The notes: generated by a model not told the origin, from the sequence alone. Counted from the first letter of the stretch, positions 36,209 through 44,965 are shown. The stretch: DNA of 64,000 nt from Flavobacteriales bacterium (GCA_025451235.1 JANWKT010000017.1:291128-355127); one strand, 5' to 3'. Translations and numbers: made by a program.

Positions 36209-37864
36209 TTATTTTACAATCACACGCTGCTGGAATTCAACACCCGTTTTCGTTCCTACTCCTCTTATCAAATACATGCCAGGTTGCCAGGTTGCACAAG
36301 AATAGGCGATAGGCGCATTGGTGACAAAACTTACCAAACCTGATTCTACTTCTTTTCCCAATACATCATAAATGGTAATGGTAAAAGTTTCCATAGAAGA
36401 TGCATGAAGTTGAATATAGAAAATATCTTCTGCCGGATTCGGGAAGATCTGTATGTTTTCTGACAGAGTGTTTTCAATTCCAAAACCAAAAACCGTTTGG
36501 CATGCTGAAGTATCGACACAACCTCCCAAATCAACGATCACTGCATAGCTACCATTTGCGATGGCTGTATAATTTTGTCCCGTAGCACCTGCAATGGGCG
36601 AAAAACTACTGTTACAATCCACCCATTGATAGCTGGCTCCTGCCTGGTCGGCTGTTAGACTTGGCCCAACCTGGTTCACGGTATTGATCGGTGCTGGATT
36701 CACGATCACTTCTACCGAATCATTATCGGTACATCCTGCAGAATCTGTAACATCTAGGGTAAACCATCCTGCCGTTGTTGCATTAATGGTTGAAGTTGTA
36801 TCGCTGGTACTCCATAAAAATTCATATCCGATCCCGGCACCCGCAGTAAGCGTTGCCTGGTCTCCGTTACAAAAAGTGATCGGACCCACAGGAGTTATAG
36901 AAGCAAGAGGAAGGGGTAAAGAATTGATCACAACCGTATCCCAAGCCATGCATCCCGCGGTATCACTTACGGTAAGTACATAGGATCCGGAACTATTGGT
37001 AGTAAGCATTGGATTGGCCAAAGTAGTATCGCTTATATTAGGCGATGATGACCATGCATAGGCCAAAGAACCTAAACCTCCTGTTCCGGACGGAGCACCT
37101 CCTAAACCAATTGATTGTACGCCACAATAATCACCATCTACACCAGCATCTGCAGTTACATTGAATACTTCCCCGTAAATAATGAAAGGAAGTCCCTGTG
37201 CAGGAGTTCCGGTTCCACCATCTAACAAATTATTCCAAACCTGCCCAATACGTTGACGTCCGTTTCCGGTGATGGCAACTCCCACCGGAGTTCGGGGTTG
37301 AGCCCATGGCCCGGATGCCAGGGATCCACTCGATTGCCAATCCAGCCAATAAGTACCCGCAGGTAAATAGATGGAACTTGCATTACAAACATTTCGCATG
37401 ATAGGCCGGGTTGAATTTCCTACCGTAGTTTCCGTGATCCGGTAAGTGCCGGAAAAAGCAGTCGCGATCATTCGATTGGTGGTAGTATCTCCAAAGACAA
37501 TGGTTGAACCCGGAGCGTCAGGGATGCTATCCCAAATCCTGAAATTAACTGCAGTAAAAGTAGAAGTAAGGGTTGACCCGGTTTGGTATCCAAAGAAAAC
37601 GATTGAGTCAATACGCCACATACAATCTGTAAAAGTAAAATCATCTGCCACCCGGTTAAAGTTGTTGGCCTGGTGTCCAAATCCTATGGTGCCCATGCCA
37701 AAGGTAGTTGTATAGAGTACACTTTCATTGGCTCCGCCTGCTCCTGTTCCTACACTGTTAAAATAAGGTCCATTATCAAATATAATGGATTGGGCCTGTA
37801 ACTGATGGATGCAACTGCCTGTAAGGATAACAATGGCGAGCAATTGAAGTATAACTTTTTTCAT
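36209..37864 (-). CDS. T9SS type A sorting-domain protein
   Basis: 551 residues from the ATG at 37864 (a TTG at 37879 also opens the frame). The signal peptide runs to HQLQAQ. The N-terminal domain (SIIFDNGPYFNSVGTGAGGA..) looks like a secreted beta-sandwich; several Ig/PKD-like segments follow (AYAWSSSPNISDT, YEFLWSTSD, SYQWVDCNSSFS). The C-terminus IQIFPNPAEDIFYIQLH .. GMYLIRGVG .. RVIVK is a T9SS type A signal. It is convergent with the permease and divergent from the glutamine-synthetase-like gene. No enzymatic motif. Confidence 0.88.
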   Translation of the reverse strand: MKKVILQLLAIVILTGSCIHQLQAQSIIFDNGPYFNSVGTGAGGANESVLYTTTFGMGTIGFGHQANNFNRVADDFTFTDCMWRIDSIVFFGYQTGSTLTSTFTAVNFRIWDSIPDAPGSTIVFGDTTTNRMIATAFSGTYRITETTVGNSTRPIMRNVCNASSIYLPAGTYWLDWQSSGSLASGPWAQPRTPVGVAITGNGRQRIGQVWNNLLDGGTGTPAQGLPFIIYGEVFNVTADAGVDGDYCGVQSIGLGGAPSGTGGLGSLAYAWSSSPNISDTTLANPMLTTNSSGSYVLTVSDTAGCMAWDTVVINSLPLPLASITPVGPITFCNGDQATLTAGAGIGYEFLWSTSDTTSTINATTAGWFTLDVTDSAGCTDNDSVEVIVNPAPINTVNQVGPSLTADQAGASYQWVDCNSSFSPIAGATGQNYTAIANGSYAVIVDLGGCVDTSACQTVFGFGIENTLSENIQIFPNPAEDIFYIQLHASSMETFTITIYDVLGKEVESGLVSFVTNAPIAYSCATWQPGMYLIRGVGTKTGVEFQQRVIVK

Positions 37865-37962
37865 AAGATTTTTTTTCAAATATAGACAAACTCTTTTATA
37901 TAAAGATCGATATATCTGCCGGTTTATTAATTTTACTATGAATTGATCAAACCCATATCGTC

Positions 37963-39318
37963 ATGACAGAAGCCGAAATTCTTGATTATGTAAAAAACCA
38001 TCCGGATCAAAAAGTAAAACTGGCCATTACTGATATCGATGGTGTTTTACGTGGGAAATATATCAGTACCGAAAAATTTCTCTCAGCCGTAAAATCTAAC
38101 CTGGGTTTTTGTACAGTGGTATTTGGTTGGGATTCTAATGATGTGGCTTACGACAATACTACCTATACCGGTTGGCATACTGGTTATCCCGATGCCCCTG
38201 CCAAAATTGACCTGAAAACGTTCAGGATCATTCCCTGGGAGAATCAAATCCCTTTTTTCTTATGTGAGCTCATTCATGAAAAAGAGAATCCAGCCGATGT
38301 TTGCCCCAGGAACTTATTAAAAAAAATAATTGCCATCGCAGATAAAAACGGATACCGCCCTTATTTCAGCCAGGAATTCGAATGGTTCAATTTTGAGGAA
38401 ACGCCACAGACTGCCAATGATAAAAAATTCAATGGTTTAACTCCATTGAGTCCCGGTATGTTTGGTTATTCTATTTTGCGCAGCACATTGAGAAATGATT
38501 TTTTCTCCGCTTTGTTCGATGAGCTCAAACGATTTGATATTCCACTGGAAGGTTTGCATACAGAAACAGGTCCGGGAGTATATGAAGCAGCCATTACTTA
38601 TTCTGAGATCCTGGAAGCTGCAGATAGAGCTGTTCTCTTTAAAACATCCGTAAAAGAACTGGCCTATATGCATGGGATCATGGCTACGTTCATGGCTAAG
38701 TGGGATGAAAATTTACCCGGTTGCAGCGGACATGTTCACCAAAGTTTATGGGATAAAAAGGGAAAGACCAATTTATTCCATAGTGATAAGGACAAAAAAA
38801 ACATGAGTGAAATTTTCAAGCAATACATAGCAGGTCAATTGTATTGTTTGCCTGAGATATTACCCATGTATGCACCTACCGTAAATTCATATAAAAGACT
38901 GGTAGAAGGGGCCTGGGCACCTACCACCCTTACCTGGGATATTGATAATAGAACAGTGGCTTTGCGTGCATTACCCGGAGGAAATAAATCTTCCCGCTTA
39001 GAAACCCGTGTGGTAGGTTCTGATGTAAATCCATACCTCGCCATGGCCGCTTGCTTGGCCAGTGGATTATATGGAATAAAAAACAAATTAAAATTACAAC
39101 CTGCTACCAAAGGAAATGGATATAAAGATCTTTCACATGGAGTATTACCTTCCAATCTCTGGAATGCTACCCAAGCCATGAAACAATCGAAAATCGCCAA
39201 AGAATTGTTTGGGGAGAAATTCGTAGATCATTTTACCCATACCCGCGAATGGGAATGGAGACAATATAGCAAGGTGGTAAGTGATTGGGAGAAGAAGCGG
39301 TATTTTGAGATCATATAG
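37963..39318 (+). CDS. Glutamine-synthetase-like gamma-glutamyl ligase
   Basis: 451 residues. The beta-grasp domain has ITDIDGVLRGKYIS; the catalytic domain has GCSGHVHQSLWD (nucleotide loop), WAPTTLTWDIDNRTVALR (glutamate and phosphate Arg), and ETRVVGSDVNPYLAMAACLA. It belongs to the GlnT/PuuA/GlnA3-GlnA4-like group that joins glutamate to an amine using ATP, giving a gamma-glutamyl amide. The Asp that binds ammonium in true glutamine synthetase is not in its usual DxS context here. Together with the permease, alcohol and aldehyde dehydrogenases and the amidotransferase-type hydrolase, it suggests gamma-glutamylation of ethanolamine as the first step. Confidence 0.88.
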   Translation: MTEAEILDYVKNHPDQKVKLAITDIDGVLRGKYISTEKFLSAVKSNLGFCTVVFGWDSNDVAYDNTTYTGWHTGYPDAPAKIDLKTFRIIPWENQIPFFLCELIHEKENPADVCPRNLLKKIIAIADKNGYRPYFSQEFEWFNFEETPQTANDKKFNGLTPLSPGMFGYSILRSTLRNDFFSALFDELKRFDIPLEGLHTETGPGVYEAAITYSEILEAADRAVLFKTSVKELAYMHGIMATFMAKWDENLPGCSGHVHQSLWDKKGKTNLFHSDKDKKNMSEIFKQYIAGQLYCLPEILPMYAPTVNSYKRLVEGAWAPTTLTWDIDNRTVALRALPGGNKSSRLETRVVGSDVNPYLAMAACLASGLYGIKNKLKLQPATKGNGYKDLSHGVLPSNLWNATQAMKQSKIAKELFGEKFVDHFTHTREWEWRQYSKVVSDWEKKRYFEII

Positions 39319-39339
39319 ATTGTGACCTTTTCTGTTCTC

Positions 39340-39349
39340 GATAGCTATC
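39340..39349. repeat. GATAGCTATC dyad after the ligase gene
   Basis: A perfect 10-bp palindrome 22 nt past the ligase stop, flanked further out by TGACC and GGTCA. It may act as a terminator stem and matches the dyad at 34826. Confidence 0.4.
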
Positions 39350-39403
39350 TAAGTGGTCATATCTTTTTATTGTGCCTCAATGTATATTTATAGTATGTTG
39401 TAA

Positions 39404-39423
39404 CGACGGCCAATTGGCCGTCG
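39404..39423. repeat. Perfect 20-bp palindrome
   Basis: CGACGGCCAATTGGCCGTCG, self-complementary over all 20 bp, in the gap between the ligase gene and the duplicated lipoprotein genes. Same length and centre type as 15047-15066 and 41635-41654. Confidence 0.75.
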
Positions 39424-39590
39424 CAACTTACATCATCCATGACCGCTTTTTACTTCCTTTCCCCTCAGAATTAAAACAAAATTCTCAAAATGATAAAAAA
39501 TACCCGACCCGCTATTTTCTGTATGCTTTGCCAGATGGGCATTTTCGAAAATGGAACAAGACTTGTTTTTATGGTTCCAAAGTAAATTTT

Positions 39591-39788
39591 ATGAAAGCGT
39601 TGATCTTTGGTTTAATGTTCCTGTTTACCATGTCTGGCTGCCTGGTGGTAGTTGATTCAAAAGGTAAAAAGGGAGGACCTCCCTGGTGGGCACCGGCTTA
39701 TGGTTATAGAAATAAACATAAAAAAACTATTATCATCCAGAGTGCTCCTTCGGAAAATAAAGGAAAGGGAAAAGGTCATAAAAAATAA
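39591..39788 (+). CDS. Small lipoprotein, duplicate A
   Basis: 65 residues from the ATG at 39591. MKALIFGLMFLFTMSGC gives a lipobox MSGC. The mature part is short, basic and Gly/Lys-rich (KGKKGGPPWWAPAYGY.., ending KGKGKGHKK), so it may bind nucleic acid, phospholipid or anionic glycans; no family known. A longer frame starting upstream at 39372 covers the conserved leader, but the leader is shared with copy B in a different frame, so the lipoprotein start is preferred. Confidence 0.6.
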   Translation: MKALIFGLMFLFTMSGCLVVVDSKGKKGGPPWWAPAYGYRNKHKKTIIIQSAPSENKGKGKGHKK

Positions 39789-39878
39789 AATTCTCTGTGG
39801 AATATGAATCTATTCCCAGTCTATATACACCCCTCGTCAGGCGCCTGATCAGCGAAGAATGACAGGGTCCGCGGCAGC

Positions 39879-39913
39879 GGAGAATGGAGAAAAAAGGATA
39901 TTCTCCATTCTCC
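39879..39913 (+). terminator. Hairpin after lipoprotein gene A
   Basis: GGAGAATGGAGAA (39879-39891), a 9-nt loop AAAAGGATA and TTCTCCATTCTCC (39901-39913): a perfect 13-bp stem. There is no long T-run, so it may be a processing hairpin rather than a terminator. Confidence 0.6.
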
Positions 39914-40082
39914 TCGGGCCGAAAAAAATGAACAACAATTTTCTTAGTTTTTTATTTGAAATGAAAATAAAATTCTCAAATTGACAAATCATAAGGAGAG
40001 GCATATTTTCTGCACCCCTTGCCAGGTGGGGATTTTAGAAAGTGGAACAGGACTTGTTTATTTAGATGGAAAGATAGTTGAT

Positions 40083-40307
40083 ATGAAAACGTTGGTCATT
40101 GGTTTTTTATTCATGTTGATGCTGACAAGTTGTGCTGGCAGAAAGAGATTATCCTCCCCCTGGGGATCTGATGGTAATTGCAAGCCTAAACATAGAAAAT
40201 CAATGCAAGCGCCCCCAGGAATTAAAAACGGGGATGAAGGTTACCGGCAATTAAAATTCTCTGCGGAATATGAATCTATTCCCAGTCAATATATACCCCT
40301 TGTCTAA
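40083..40307 (+). CDS. Small lipoprotein, duplicate B
   Basis: 74 residues from the ATG at 40083. MKTLVIGFLFMLMLTSC gives a lipobox LTSC. The first 17 residues match copy A closely; the mature region (AGRKRLSSPWGSDGNCKPKH..) has diverged, and the frame reads into sequence that lies after the stop codon in copy A (FSAEYESIPSQYIP). It looks like a paralogue in the process of change; function unknown. Confidence 0.55.
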   Translation: MKTLVIGFLFMLMLTSCAGRKRLSSPWGSDGNCKPKHRKSMQAPPGIKNGDEGYRQLKFSAEYESIPSQYIPLV

Positions 40308-40344
40308 CGCTTGATCAGCGATGAATGACGGGGTCCGCGGCTGC

Positions 40345-40379
40345 GGAGAATGGAGAAAAAAGGATATTCTCCATTTTCC
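40345..40379 (+). terminator. Hairpin after lipoprotein gene B
   Basis: GGAGAATGGAGAA (40345-40357), loop AAAAGGATA and TTCTCCATTTTCC (40367-40379); a 13-bp stem with one G-T pair, the counterpart of the hairpin at 39879. Confidence 0.6.
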
Positions 40380-40445
40380 TCGAGCCGCAATAAACCCCAA
40401 TTATTCCATGCTTTTTCCTAATTTTGATCCATAGAAAAATACTTC

Positions 40446-41594
40446 ATGGATTTCACCAGCATATCTCAATTTAATTTCCCCACCATTATTCGTTTTGGAG
40501 CCGGAGTTGTAAAAGAACTGGCCCCTTACCTGAAAAAAAATCAATTGAGCAAACCATTGATCGTCACCGATCCTGTAATTGCTGAACTGAGCTTCTTTAA
40601 ATCGATCGTGAGTAATTTAAAAAATGCCGGGATCTCTGTAGAGGTATTTTCCAATATCCATAAGAATCCGGTTAAATCCGATGTATATAAAGGGACCGAA
40701 CAATGGGATGCTACCGGAAGGGATAGTTTGATCGGTATTGGAGGGGGAGCGGCATTGGATGTGGCCAGGGCCATTGTTTTACAGATCAATCACCGAGAGG
40801 ACCTGTTCAAATACGATGATTTGATTGGAGGGGATGTATATGTAACCAACGAAGTCCCTCATTTTATCACTATACCTACTACGGCAGGAACAGGAAGTGA
40901 AGTAGGACGTTCAGCCATCATTGCAGATGATGAGACCCATCAGAAAAAAATATTGTTTTCCCCCAAGCTCCTGGCAAAAATTGTTTTTGCCGATCCTTTG
41001 CTCACTATGGAGCTTCCACCCTTTGTTACTGCAGCTACAGGAATGGATGCACTCACCCATAATATGGAAGCATTCCTGGCAAAAAACTACCATCCCATTT
41101 GCGATGGAATTGCATTGGAAGGAATGCGATTGATTGCGGGTTCTTTAGAAAAAGCAGTAAAAAGTCCGGATGTAGAATCCAGGTCCCATATGTTATTGGC
41201 ATCTATGATGGGAGCCATTGCATTTCAAAAAGGATTGGGTGTGGTACATTCATTGGCACATCCATTATCATCTTTATTGGATACTCATCACGGGTTAGCG
41301 AATGCGGTGAATATTCCTTATGGAATGAAATTTAATATTGCAGGATTTGAAGATAAGTTCCATCGTATTGCCCAAACATTGAATTTAAAACATTTAACCG
41401 GCGAAGCGGTGGTTGAGTATTTGTTTGACTTCAACACAAAAATAGGGATCCCTCATCAGCTAAGGGATATCAACGTAAAGGAGGAGCACCTGGATACATT
41501 GTCGGAATTGGCATTTGCAGATTTTGCACACCCGAATAATCCGAAACCGGTAAGTAAGGAAGACTTCAGAATGTTGTATGCAGAGGCGTTGTAA
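40446..41594 (+). CDS. Iron-containing alcohol dehydrogenase
   Basis: 382 residues of the group III iron-dependent ADH family. IGIGGGAALDVARAI is the nucleotide motif, IPTTAGTGSEVG the phosphate loop, and the metal ligands sit in TGMDALTHNMEAF (Asp, His), GVVHSLAHPL (His) and THHGLANA (His). It oxidises primary alcohols with NAD. Next to the gamma-glutamyl ligase and aldehyde dehydrogenase it would convert gamma-glutamyl-ethanolamide to the aldehyde. A TAATTTTG box (40419-40426) lies 19 nt upstream, with no clear TTG at the usual distance. Confidence 0.92.
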   Translation: MDFTSISQFNFPTIIRFGAGVVKELAPYLKKNQLSKPLIVTDPVIAELSFFKSIVSNLKNAGISVEVFSNIHKNPVKSDVYKGTEQWDATGRDSLIGIGGGAALDVARAIVLQINHREDLFKYDDLIGGDVYVTNEVPHFITIPTTAGTGSEVGRSAIIADDETHQKKILFSPKLLAKIVFADPLLTMELPPFVTAATGMDALTHNMEAFLAKNYHPICDGIALEGMRLIAGSLEKAVKSPDVESRSHMLLASMMGAIAFQKGLGVVHSLAHPLSSLLDTHHGLANAVNIPYGMKFNIAGFEDKFHRIAQTLNLKHLTGEAVVEYLFDFNTKIGIPHQLRDINVKEEHLDTLSELAFADFAHPNNPKPVSKEDFRMLYAEAL

Positions 41595-41634
41595 ATTAAT
41601 ATTTACGGAATGATCAATTAAAATGACATAGTAA

Positions 41635-41654
41635 AGACGTGCAATTGCACGTCT
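41635..41654. repeat. Perfect 20-bp palindrome
   Basis: AGACGTGCAATTGCACGTCT, self-complementary over all 20 bp, between the alcohol dehydrogenase and hydrolase genes. It could also act as an intercistronic hairpin. Confidence 0.75.
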
Positions 41655-41715
41655 CCCCAATAACCCGGGAACAATAATTGTAGAAAAAAAGGATAGGAGA
41701 TAAAAAGTACGAAAA

Positions 41716-42414
41716 ATGAAAACCATCGGCATTACTCAATCAGATTCAAAGTTCCATCTCTATGCGCCATGGATGAAAGGAGAGGATGAGAAAGTGGAGA
41801 TCATTACCCTATCATATGATACAGAAAATTATGAGGACCTGAAAAAATGTGACGGGATCGTATTGACCGGAGGCATCGATACCCATCCTAAATTTTACAA
41901 TAACAACCGGTTAAAATACCCGTTAGGTCCGGAAGAATTCAATGAGAAAAGGGATGAATTCGAATTAAAGGTTTTTGAATATGCCCGCCAGCATAATATT
42001 CCTGTATTGGCCATTTGCAGGGGCATGCAATTGGTGAATTGTGCTTTGGGCGGTGACCTGATCCAGGACCTGGAAGAAGGGGGAAAGGAAAATCACCGCA
42101 AGCAAAACGAATTTGATGATGGGATCCATGAAGTATATGTAGACAAAAACAGTTTGTTTTACCAGGTATCGAAAACAGAAAAAGGAAAAGTAAACTCAGC
42201 TCATCACCAGGGATTAGGAACCCTTGCGAACGAGTTAATGATCTCAGCCGTTTCTACCGATGATGTGGCAGAAGCCGTCGAATATAAAGACAAAATGAAT
42301 AAACCCTGGTTACTTTGTGTACAATGGCATCCGGAAAGATTAAAGATCGATGATACCATTGTTCCCTTTTCAAAAAATATCAGAGAGTCATTTCTCCAAT
42401 CCATAAAAAAATAG
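41716..42414 (+). CDS. Gamma-glutamyl hydrolase, class I amidotransferase fold (PuuD-like)
   Basis: 232 residues of the peptidase C26 family. VLTGGIDTHP, AICRGMQLVNCALGG (nucleophile Cys) and VQWHPE (His and Glu) give a full catalytic triad. PuuD cleaves gamma-glutamyl-GABA in the putrescine pathway; here, with an alcohol dehydrogenase rather than a PuuB oxidase, cleavage of gamma-glutamyl-glycine is more likely. The stop is 3 nt before the aldehyde dehydrogenase ATG, so the two genes are co-translated. Confidence 0.88.
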   Translation: MKTIGITQSDSKFHLYAPWMKGEDEKVEIITLSYDTENYEDLKKCDGIVLTGGIDTHPKFYNNNRLKYPLGPEEFNEKRDEFELKVFEYARQHNIPVLAICRGMQLVNCALGGDLIQDLEEGGKENHRKQNEFDDGIHEVYVDKNSLFYQVSKTEKGKVNSAHHQGLGTLANELMISAVSTDDVAEAVEYKDKMNKPWLLCVQWHPERLKIDDTIVPFSKNIRESFLQSIKK

Positions 42415-42417
42415 ATC

Positions 42418-43782
42418 ATGGAAATTATTAATCCGGCAACGGAAGAAGTTATCATTAACCTCCCCACAGATAATGAGGACAGTATTATTGAAAAGTATAA
42501 TTTGTTACTGGAAGCTCAGCCAACGTGGGATGCAGTTCCGCTTGAAGAAAGAATACAGATCATACGTGGGTTTGCCGATCTGTTAAAGAAGAACATTGAA
42601 TCACTTGCCGCCATTCTTACCTCGGAAGTAGGTAAGCCTATCCAGCAATCCCGCAATGAGATCAATGGAGCTTGTAACCGGGTGATCTGGCTGGCTGATC
42701 ATGCCCAGAAATATTTATCGGAAGAAGTGATGACACAAAGTAAAGACCTTACTGAAAAAATTGTATATGAACCTTTGGGAGTTATTTGTAATATTTCGGC
42801 GTGGAACTTTCCTTACAATGTTGGCGTAAATGTTTTTGTACCGGCTTTGTTGGCGGGCAATGCGGTGATGTATAAACCATCGGAATATTCAACATTGACT
42901 GGATTGGAAATTGAAAAATATTTGAAACAAGCGGGTGTTCCTGCGGATGTATTTCATGTAGCAGTGGGCACAGGAGAAGTGGGAAGTATTTTATTGGACA
43001 TGCCTTTTGACGGATACTTTTTTACAGGATCTTATAAAACAGGACAATATATATACGAAAGAGTAGCTCCTAAAATGGTTCCATGCCAATTGGAATTAGG
43101 AGGGAAAGATCCGGTTTATATAGCGGATGATGTGGAAAGTATAAAATCAGTAGCAGCCGGAACGGCTGACGGTGCCTTTTATAACAATGGACAAAGTTGT
43201 TGTGCGGTAGAACGGATCTATGTGCATGAAAAAGTATACGATGCCTATGTAAAAGAATTTGTGGATGAAGTGAAGTCATGGAAAACGGGTTTGCCAACGG
43301 AGGAAGGTGTGTATCTTTCTGTGGTAAGCAGAAAGCCACAAGTAGAATTTATTGATGAGCAGGTAAAAGAAGCGGTGGAACTGGGAGCAAAGGTGTTAAC
43401 CGGTGGTAAGAAAAAAGAGGGCAAGGGATACGGCTATGAAGCAACTGTTTTGGTGGATGTAAATCATGAGATGAGCATCATGAAGGACGAAAGCTTTGGT
43501 CCGGTGATAGGGATCATGAAAGTAAAAGATGATGAGGAGGCTTTGAAACTGATGCAAGATACCGAGTATGGATTAACCGCTGCGGTTTATTCCAAAACAT
43601 GGGAAAGGGCTAAAAAAATATTGGCGGAAATTAATAGTGGGACCGGATATTGGAATTGTTGTGACCGGGTTTCAGCACCTGTTCCCTGGAGTGGAAGAAA
43701 TCATTCAGGATTTGGATCAACACTATCGCATATGGGCATTAGGGCTTTTACAAAACCGAAAGCCTATCAGCTGAGAGGATAA
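42418..43782 (+). CDS. NAD(P)-dependent aldehyde dehydrogenase
   Basis: 454 residues of the ALDH superfamily. NISAWNFPYNVG binds the cofactor, LELGGKDPVYI holds the general base Glu, GQSCCAVERIY the catalytic Cys, and ESFGPVIGIM completes the signature set. The length is that of Sad/succinate-semialdehyde-type enzymes. It would oxidise gamma-glutamyl-acetaldehyde to gamma-glutamyl-glycine in the proposed pathway. Its ATG follows the hydrolase stop by 3 nt. Confidence 0.92.
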   Translation: MEIINPATEEVIINLPTDNEDSIIEKYNLLLEAQPTWDAVPLEERIQIIRGFADLLKKNIESLAAILTSEVGKPIQQSRNEINGACNRVIWLADHAQKYLSEEVMTQSKDLTEKIVYEPLGVICNISAWNFPYNVGVNVFVPALLAGNAVMYKPSEYSTLTGLEIEKYLKQAGVPADVFHVAVGTGEVGSILLDMPFDGYFFTGSYKTGQYIYERVAPKMVPCQLELGGKDPVYIADDVESIKSVAAGTADGAFYNNGQSCCAVERIYVHEKVYDAYVKEFVDEVKSWKTGLPTEEGVYLSVVSRKPQVEFIDEQVKEAVELGAKVLTGGKKKEGKGYGYEATVLVDVNHEMSIMKDESFGPVIGIMKVKDDEEALKLMQDTEYGLTAAVYSKTWERAKKILAEINSGTGYWNCCDRVSAPVPWSGRNHSGFGSTLSHMGIRAFTKPKAYQLRG

Positions 43783-43794
43783 GGGAATAAATAT

Positions 43795-44913
43795 TTATTC
43801 TTTAATGAATTTGTAGGAATAACTCTGCTCTTGTGGAGTAGAAATCTTCAACGTATAATAACCCCGGCCCATTTTAGAAACATCAATGGTAGTTGAATAG
43901 GGCAAAGTTAAGATGATTTGACCTAGGTTATTGAAGATTTCGATGGTAGCATTTTCTCCGATGGAAGGGAGCATAGGAAGATAAATAATTCCACTGGTTG
44001 GATTTGGATAAGGTTGACCGATCAAAAATTCTACACTTCTTACTTCAGAATAAGAAATGGTCCCATTAAAATCAACTTGTTTTAAACGATAATAGGAGGT
44101 TCCGGGATAAGGATATTTATCCAAATAAGAATAGGTAAGAATGCTATTGCTATTTCCCGCACCTTCAATTCTCGTCAGATCTTCAAAATCGATCGCATTA
44201 TTGGATCTTTGCAGAACAAAATAATGGTTATTCATTTCACTGGCTGTAACCCAATCGGTTAATACTCCCTGACCTTCCTGGTAATTTGCTTCGAAGCTCA
44301 ATAGTTCAATGGGTAGAGGAGTGGTAGTACAACCGGGACAAAACGAATTAACGAATCCTGAACTTAAATTGGGCCAGGTTCCAAAGATCAACCATATATG
44401 TCCGCTTTGTGCAGCAGAGGCTGTAAAGCTCAATGTATTGGTGGTCCATGCAGGCCCCGCAGGCGGCATGAGTCCTAAAGTAACCGCACCACCACCTGTG
44501 GTAGGGGTAGAATTGGTGTATACCCTTGGAGTAAAACTTCCTGTACTTCCAAATCCATGGCTTACATAGGTGATTGGAAAACTATAGGCAACACCGGTTA
44601 CCAAAGGACTGCTTAACCTGATTCCAAATCCTTCACCACCTGTGGTCCATGTAGTTCCATTTCCTTGCCAGATGGCTCGGCATCCGGCCATATTCACCGG
44701 AGGTGGAAGTGTAAGGTTTGCTCCAGGCCAATCACCTGTCCACGTGGTCCCGGTCCAAACACAGAGGTCGGCATTACTGCCTACATCCGCCAGGTTGGCG
44801 CTTGAAATAAAACTTGTAGATGAAACGGCACTTGTATAACAAGGGTCAAGAAATTGGCCAAAACATATACCTGGTAACAGGCAAATGAAAGAAATTAAAT
44901 GGCGCATTTTCAT
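43795..44913 (-). CDS. T9SS type A sorting-domain protein
   Basis: 372 residues. A signal peptide ends at GICFGQ. An N-terminal jelly-roll-like domain (about 25-190) with many Thr/Gly/Trp is followed by the 'LPIELLSFEANYQEGQGV' module typical of Bacteroidota secreted proteins (WVTASEMNNHYFVLQRS, YYRLKQVDFNGTISYSE) and a type A T9SS signal (PYPNPTSGIIYLPM .. GYYTLKISTPQ .. YKFIKE). The jelly-roll may bind carbohydrate. A neighbouring gene carries the same pre-sorting module. Confidence 0.87.
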   Translation of the reverse strand: MKMRHLISFICLLPGICFGQFLDPCYTSAVSSTSFISSANLADVGSNADLCVWTGTTWTGDWPGANLTLPPPVNMAGCRAIWQGNGTTWTTGGEGFGIRLSSPLVTGVAYSFPITYVSHGFGSTGSFTPRVYTNSTPTTGGGAVTLGLMPPAGPAWTTNTLSFTASAAQSGHIWLIFGTWPNLSSGFVNSFCPGCTTTPLPIELLSFEANYQEGQGVLTDWVTASEMNNHYFVLQRSNNAIDFEDLTRIEGAGNSNSILTYSYLDKYPYPGTSYYRLKQVDFNGTISYSEVRSVEFLIGQPYPNPTSGIIYLPMLPSIGENATIEIFNNLGQIILTLPYSTTIDVSKMGRGYYTLKISTPQEQSYSYKFIKE

Positions 44914-44965
44914 CGGACGGTGGGCTTATAGAATATAAATATACGAATCTTTTATTCGGAACAAT

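Larger units (their letters stand above)
39477..39919 (+). repeat. Tandem duplication, copy A
   Basis: Starts AAAATTCTCAAAATGA and ends after the hairpin CTCCATTCTCCTCG. It matches copy B (39967-40385) about 490 bp further on along the leader, gene start and 3' region; the gene middles have diverged. The 3' part includes AAATTCTCTGTGGAATATGA, GGTCCGCGG and GCGGAGAATGGAG. Confidence 0.8.
39967..40385 (+). repeat. Tandem duplication, copy B
   Basis: Second copy of the unit at 39477-39919. The leader (TTTTCTGCAC..TTGCCAGGTGGG..GGAACAGGACTTGTTT), the lipoprotein start and the 3' hairpin are clearly alike; the gene middle and C-terminus differ. Confidence 0.8.

Noticed and set aside
39372..39590. 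5' extension of the first small lipoprotein gene
   Set aside because: The same DNA in the duplicate unit reads in a different frame, so it is more likely a conserved leader than coding sequence.
43785..43800. AT-only palindrome GAATAAATATTTATTC between convergent genes
   Set aside because: Too AT-rich to be a stable terminator; such palindromes are expected by chance at this base composition.
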